Assembly (NCBI RefSeq): GCF_945980375.1
Contig: NZ_CAMFQO010000002.1
Location: 1 to 64,000, forward strand
Origin: an uncultured Eubacterium sp.
Lineage (GTDB): Bacteria; Bacillota; Clostridia; Oscillospirales; Acutalibacteraceae
DNA length: 64,000 bases
Reading direction: 5' to 3'
The position numbers were made by a program, and so were the translations under genes. The stretch's first letter is position 1, and each line of letters starts with the position of its first letter. Positions 60,753 to 64,000 of this stretch are shown here, in pieces. The notes beneath the pieces were generated by a model, which was not told the DNA's origin, searched no databases, and saw only the letters and a list, made by a program, of their open reading frames with translations.

Positions 60753-61559
60753 TTATTCATTATCGTTGTCGCAGCAGTCACAGCCGTCTGATTTTTCCGG
60801 CGGGAAAAATTGCTCCACAGGGAAGTCGATGCCCTGAAATGCTGTGCAAGGGTCCTGTGTTGAACAGCTGCATTCTCTGTCGGGGATGCAAAAATCATAT
60901 GCAGGGATTGTCATTTGCACATCTCTTTCCATCTGGATGATAGAGAATAGGCCAAGGGTAACAAGCACTGCTCTGCTTGACGCAACGGGGATAGGACCCT
61001 CGCCTGAGCTCTGCATAATGCATTGCGGGAAGCAGGTGCACAACGGCACAGGACAGTTGCAGGTGTCCACAACATCGCAGGCAAGCACAACAGGGTCAAC
61101 TGCCTGCACCTTTGCGGTTGGGTTTGCATATTGCGGAGCCTCGGGGCAATCTGTTTTTTCGTCGCAGTAATTGGATGTAAAAATTTTAACATCGCCCTCT
61201 GAGCCGTACAAAATGCACTTCTTTTCAAATTCGGCATAGCCCACGGCAATTTGAGGAGTTGTGCACGGTGCCGTATAGCAATCAAAGCAAAGCATAAAGT
61301 AAAAGTGAACCGTTGCACTGTAAAAGCCTCGGTTAAAAGGCACCTCGTCAACATCAATGCTGACTGCCTTAATGGTGGCGTTACGGCATTTTACCGATGC
61401 TGCCTCGTCAATAAGTCTTTGGCTTGAGCCGAAAAATGTAACTCTTAAATCCTCAAGGCAGTCCTTGCTGACGCAGGAATCGTAGATTCGCTTTGTATCT
61501 ATGCACACTGCCTCATTTATTTTTCTGTTGCAATCGTTAATGATAGGATTGTCGGGCAT
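60753..61559 (-). CDS. Cysteine-rich protein of unknown function
   Basis: 268 residues with about 24 cysteines, several in pairs (DTCNCP, LCTCF, CDCC at the C-terminus). No signal peptide or membrane helix. It begins with VCIDTKRIYDSCVSKDC. I recall similar Clostridia proteins but no function for them. High Cys content without export signal in a spore former suggests a coat or exosporium component, an inference only. ATG after AAGGAG. The upstream gap (61560-61646) has an imperfect inverted repeat CTCCTTCA/TGAAGGAG. Confidence 0.8.
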   Translation of the reverse strand: MPDNPIINDCNRKINEAVCIDTKRIYDSCVSKDCLEDLRVTFFGSSQRLIDEAASVKCRNATIKAVSIDVDEVPFNRGFYSATVHFYFMLCFDCYTAPCTTPQIAVGYAEFEKKCILYGSEGDVKIFTSNYCDEKTDCPEAPQYANPTAKVQAVDPVVLACDVVDTCNCPVPLCTCFPQCIMQSSGEGPIPVASSRAVLVTLGLFSIIQMERDVQMTIPAYDFCIPDRECSCSTQDPCTAFQGIDFPVEQFFPPEKSDGCDCCDNDNE

Positions 61560-61646
61560 AAAAAAATCTCCTTCACGGTAATGTAAGATAAGGATTTAAT
61601 CCTTTACTTCAATCCATACTATGAAGGAGCTTTTATTTTGTGAATA

Positions 61647-62702
61647 TTAATCCGCAAAGAATCTGAATTCCGTTACGGTTTTGAATTCCTCGTTTGCCTT
61701 TACAAATTTTGCAGGGAATTTGTCGGCGTGATGCAGTGTGTCGGGATAAAACTGGGTTTCAAGGGCGGCACCTCTGCGGAAGGTAACCTTGCCGTTTGAT
61801 GCCTTGCCGCAATCGCTCTCTCTGTCAAGCCAGCCGCCGCAGTAAAGCTGAATACCCGGCAAATCGGTGTAAACCTCAAGCCTTCTTCCGCTTTCTCTGT
61901 GTTCAAGCACGGCAGCCTGCTGCATGGTAAAATCCTTTTTGTACAAGCAGTAGTTGTTGTCGTATCCTATGCCGTCAATGACAGCCCTAAACGGCTCGTC
62001 AATTCTTTCGCCGATTTTTGTGCTTTGGGCAAAATCCATCATTGTGCCCTTTAGCTTGCCGAGCTCACCTGTAGGGAGCTGGTCACCGTCGGTCTCTGTA
62101 AAATAATCGGCATTGATTTTAAGGTAGTGATTTTGCACATCCTCGTCGGCATTGCCCGAAAGATTAAAATACGCGTGGTTTGTAGGGTTTGCAACCGTGT
62201 CCTCGTCACACAGTATTGTGTATTCAACACGCAGGGTGTTGTCGTCGGTTAGGGTGTACTTAACCTTCATTGTAAAATTACCGCCGAAGCCGTCCTCACC
62301 GTCGGGAGAAAAGCGAGAGAAGGTTACAAAATCATCGCCGACCTCCTCTACATCCCAAGGCGTAAAGCTGAAACGACCTCCGCCGTGCAGGGTCCATCTT
62401 CCTTGGTTCATAGGTGTTTTGTATTCCTTGCCGTTAAAGGTGAATTTTGCATCTCTGATTCTGTTTGCCCATCTGCCGACAACAAGTCCCTGATATCCAA
62501 GGTCGGGATTTGTATAGTCCTGCGGATTGTCAAAGCCGAGAACAACATCGGCGAGAGTGCCGTTTTTGTCCGGCATATAAAGGGACTGAATACCTGCGCC
62601 GAGGGTTTGGAGCGATACGCACGCACCGTTTTTGTTTGTTATTTTGTAAAGGTCAATTTGAGCTCCGTCGGCAAGAGTGCCGAATATTGATTTGGTAACC
62701 AT
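61647..62702 (-). CDS. galM: Aldose 1-epimerase (galactose mutarotase)
   Basis: Interconverts alpha and beta anomers of aldoses. 351 residues. Signatures: GRWANRI, the catalytic His in TNHAYFNLSG, and the catalytic Glu in ETQFYPD. ATG after GGAGA. It stands alone on the minus strand; no galactose pathway genes are next to it. Confidence 0.94.
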   Translation of the reverse strand: MVTKSIFGTLADGAQIDLYKITNKNGACVSLQTLGAGIQSLYMPDKNGTLADVVLGFDNPQDYTNPDLGYQGLVVGRWANRIRDAKFTFNGKEYKTPMNQGRWTLHGGGRFSFTPWDVEEVGDDFVTFSRFSPDGEDGFGGNFTMKVKYTLTDDNTLRVEYTILCDEDTVANPTNHAYFNLSGNADEDVQNHYLKINADYFTETDGDQLPTGELGKLKGTMMDFAQSTKIGERIDEPFRAVIDGIGYDNNYCLYKKDFTMQQAAVLEHRESGRRLEVYTDLPGIQLYCGGWLDRESDCGKASNGKVTFRRGAALETQFYPDTLHHADKFPAKFVKANEEFKTVTEFRFFAD

Positions 62703-62837
62703 AGCAATTCTCCTGTTAGGTATATAAATGATTGTATATTAATTATAGATTAAATCTTTTTTAATTTCAAGTAGGGTAACTTGACAATTTAGGTTAAAAT
62801 TATTAATATTGAGATGTTACAAAGGAGAGTAAGCTAT

Positions 62838-63587
62838 ATGGATACTATTATTGCTGTGTTGCGTTATGTGGCACCTGTTGCGGCAGTTTTTATTCTTGCA
62901 ACGTGTGTAATATCGTTGTTTCGTAACCGTCCGCGAGTGCACAGGCTTGCAAGACTTATTGACCAAAACGACGGCACGATAATTGAAATTACACATTGGG
63001 AAACGTCAATAGGCAAAAGCAAGGCAAACGATATTGTTTTGCCGTTGCCGACTGTTGCGCGCTTTCACGCGGTTATTGCAAAAAAGCGCAGGGATTGGGT
63101 TGTTACCGACACATCTGCAAGGGCAATCGGTATACTTGTAAACGGCGAAAAGGTTGACGGCAGTGCCGTTATTGAAAATGAGGACATCATTACCATCGGC
63201 AACATTCCGCTTAAGTTTGAGTGTGAGGAGGCATTGAGCGCAAGCAGTAAAAGGGAGCTTCGCAATCAGGCACAGCCGACAGCTCAAAAGGGCAAAAATG
63301 TTGCATACGGTGTGCTTGTGGATATAAAAACCAAAAAGCCGATTTACCTGAAAAAGCAGGATGTGCTTATCGGCAGAGGTGAGGATACCGATATTCGTAT
63401 CCCAAATCAAACGGTCAGCTCACATCACGCGCGTATATACAAAACCTCTCGCGGCTGGGCTCTCACGGATTTGGACAGCCACAACGGCACAAAGCTAAAC
63501 GGCAGGTATCTGTCACAATCTCAGCTTATTTTTGACGAGGATATGATAACCTTCGGAGACAGGGTTTTCATCTTTTATGAAAGGTAA
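62838..63587 (+). CDS. Membrane-anchored protein with two FHA domains
   Basis: 249 residues from the ATG at 62838 after AAAGGAG (an in-frame ATG at 62814 has no site). One N-terminal membrane helix (about 3-27), then two FHA phosphothreonine-binding folds. The first (about 48-125) is degenerate: GKSKANDIVL then ARFHAVI. The second (about 170-249) is canonical: IGRGEDTDIRI, SSHHARI and HNGTKLNG. It is followed 3 nt later by a SEDS gene, so it probably links Ser/Thr-kinase signals to wall synthesis. Confidence 0.92.
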   Translation: MDTIIAVLRYVAPVAAVFILATCVISLFRNRPRVHRLARLIDQNDGTIIEITHWETSIGKSKANDIVLPLPTVARFHAVIAKKRRDWVVTDTSARAIGILVNGEKVDGSAVIENEDIITIGNIPLKFECEEALSASSKRELRNQAQPTAQKGKNVAYGVLVDIKTKKPIYLKKQDVLIGRGEDTDIRIPNQTVSSHHARIYKTSRGWALTDLDSHNGTKLNGRYLSQSQLIFDEDMITFGDRVFIFYER

Positions 63588-63590
63588 ATT

Positions 63591-64000
63591 ATGGAAGAAA
63601 AAAGAAAAAGGCAGGTAAGAATAAAGCCTGTTAACAATTTTGCATTGATGATATTGCTGTCGTTGTTCCAGCTTGCAACAGGCTTTGCCGGAGCAAACTG
63701 CACAGGTGCTTTTGAGCCAAAGGTCTTTTTGTCGCTTGTGCTTTTGATAGCAACCGAATGGGTGTATCTAATCTTTTTTTACACCGTTTTTCACAGAAGA
63801 AATTTTGAGCTTGAAATAATTGCGTTTTTCCTGTCGGGTGTAGGTCTTGTAACGGTAGGCAGTCAAAATACCGACCAGGGCTTTAAGCAATATTTTATGA
63901 TATTGGCAGGGTTGTTGGTGTTTATCTTTTTGATGTTCCTGCTTGGCCACGTTGATTTTTGTATGAAGATACGTGTTATTGTTGCGGTGGGTGCGTTGCT
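63591..64000 (+). CDS. SEDS-family protein (FtsW/RodA/SpoVE), 5' part only
   Basis: About 136 codons before the window ends. Basic N-terminus (MEEKRKRQVRIK) followed by at least three membrane helices; the stretch SGVGLVTVGSQNTDQGFKQYF is like the second-third helix region of SEDS peptidoglycan polymerases. The FHA gene lies 3 nt upstream, and a penicillin-binding protein would be expected next. The catalytic Asp is beyond the window, so FtsW versus RodA cannot be decided. Confidence 0.8.
   Translation, partial: MEEKRKRQVRIKPVNNFALMILLSLFQLATGFAGANCTGAFEPKVFLSLVLLIATEWVYLIFFYTVFHRRNFELEIIAFFLSGVGLVTVGSQNTDQGFKQYFMILAGLLVFIFLMFLLGHVDFCMKIRVIVAVGAL

Noticed and set aside
1-64000. CRISPR arrays, prophage, IS elements, toxin-antitoxin or defence islands
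   Set aside because: No regularly spaced direct repeats, transposase, integrase or known defence genes were seen; the XRE regulator stands alone.

Overview
The window is the start of a chromosomal contig from a Gram-positive, spore-forming anaerobe of the class Clostridia, most like the Ruminococcaceae/Oscillospirales. The evidence is the Firmicutes-type oriC gene order (dnaA-dnaN-rlbA-recF-remB-gyrB-gyrA; rpmH-rnpA-yidD-yidC-jag-mnmE-mnmG-rsmG-noc-parA-parB), a SleB spore cortex hydrolase, TTGACA/TATAAT promoters, strong AGGAGG ribosome sites, L-lactate dehydrogenase, LCP and SEDS wall proteins, and AT-rich intergenic DNA. The assignment is by eye; no tree or database was used. Bases 1-44 are not biological: they are an Illumina Nextera (Tn5) adapter with its index, so the contig begins with untrimmed library sequence.

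Layout. 45-9097: dnaA promoter, dnaA, a DnaA-box-rich origin gap, dnaN, rlbA, recF, remB, gyrB, gyrA. 9133-17322: an LCP wall protein, a large secreted PI-PLC-like protein, a histidine phosphatase, an XRE regulator, and a minus-strand VanZ-like/mtnN pair. 17385-29635: the rpmH-to-parB block and serS. Two parS sites sit between the Noc-like ParB paralogue and parA, and an unknown polytopic membrane protein sits between parA and parB. 29659-33312: tRNA-Gly, lemA with a DUF2207 protein, and a HAD phosphatase. 33384-39959: a 279-bp inverted-repeat element, then a purine salvage and uptake cluster (xpt, a BMP/nucleoside ABC transporter, hpt). 40131-43725: a CAP-domain exoprotein, thioredoxin, ldh, sleB. 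43726-44130: a second cluster of DnaA boxes. 44131-48141: ogg, rsmE, an FMN riboswitch with ribU, and a DUF1846 protein. 48240-50618: a second PI-PLC-like protein and a PHP metallohydrolase with a small partner. 50740-53650: a TrpXYZ-type ABC transporter. 53722-55020: a DUF4250 protein, then rpsF-ssb-rpsR. 55077-59192 (minus): metF, a separate MetH activation domain, a shortened metH, and an IscR-like Rrf2 regulator. 59369-64000: a membrane M28 peptidase, a Cys-rich protein, galM, an FHA protein and the start of a SEDS (FtsW/RodA) gene.

The genes are mostly housekeeping. I see no CRISPR array, prophage, transposase, toxin-antitoxin pair or defence island. The parts least explained by known features are non-coding: (i) a modular hairpin repeat family with eight full or partial copies at gene 3' ends; (ii) a symmetric DnaA-box cluster about 42 kb from oriC; (iii) a MITE-like or structured element upstream of xpt; and (iv) a promoter whose intrinsic terminator starts about 5 nt after the predicted start site, before the DUF1846 gene. 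Among proteins, the membrane protein inside parAB and the IscR-like regulator attached to the split methionine synthase operon are the most interesting.
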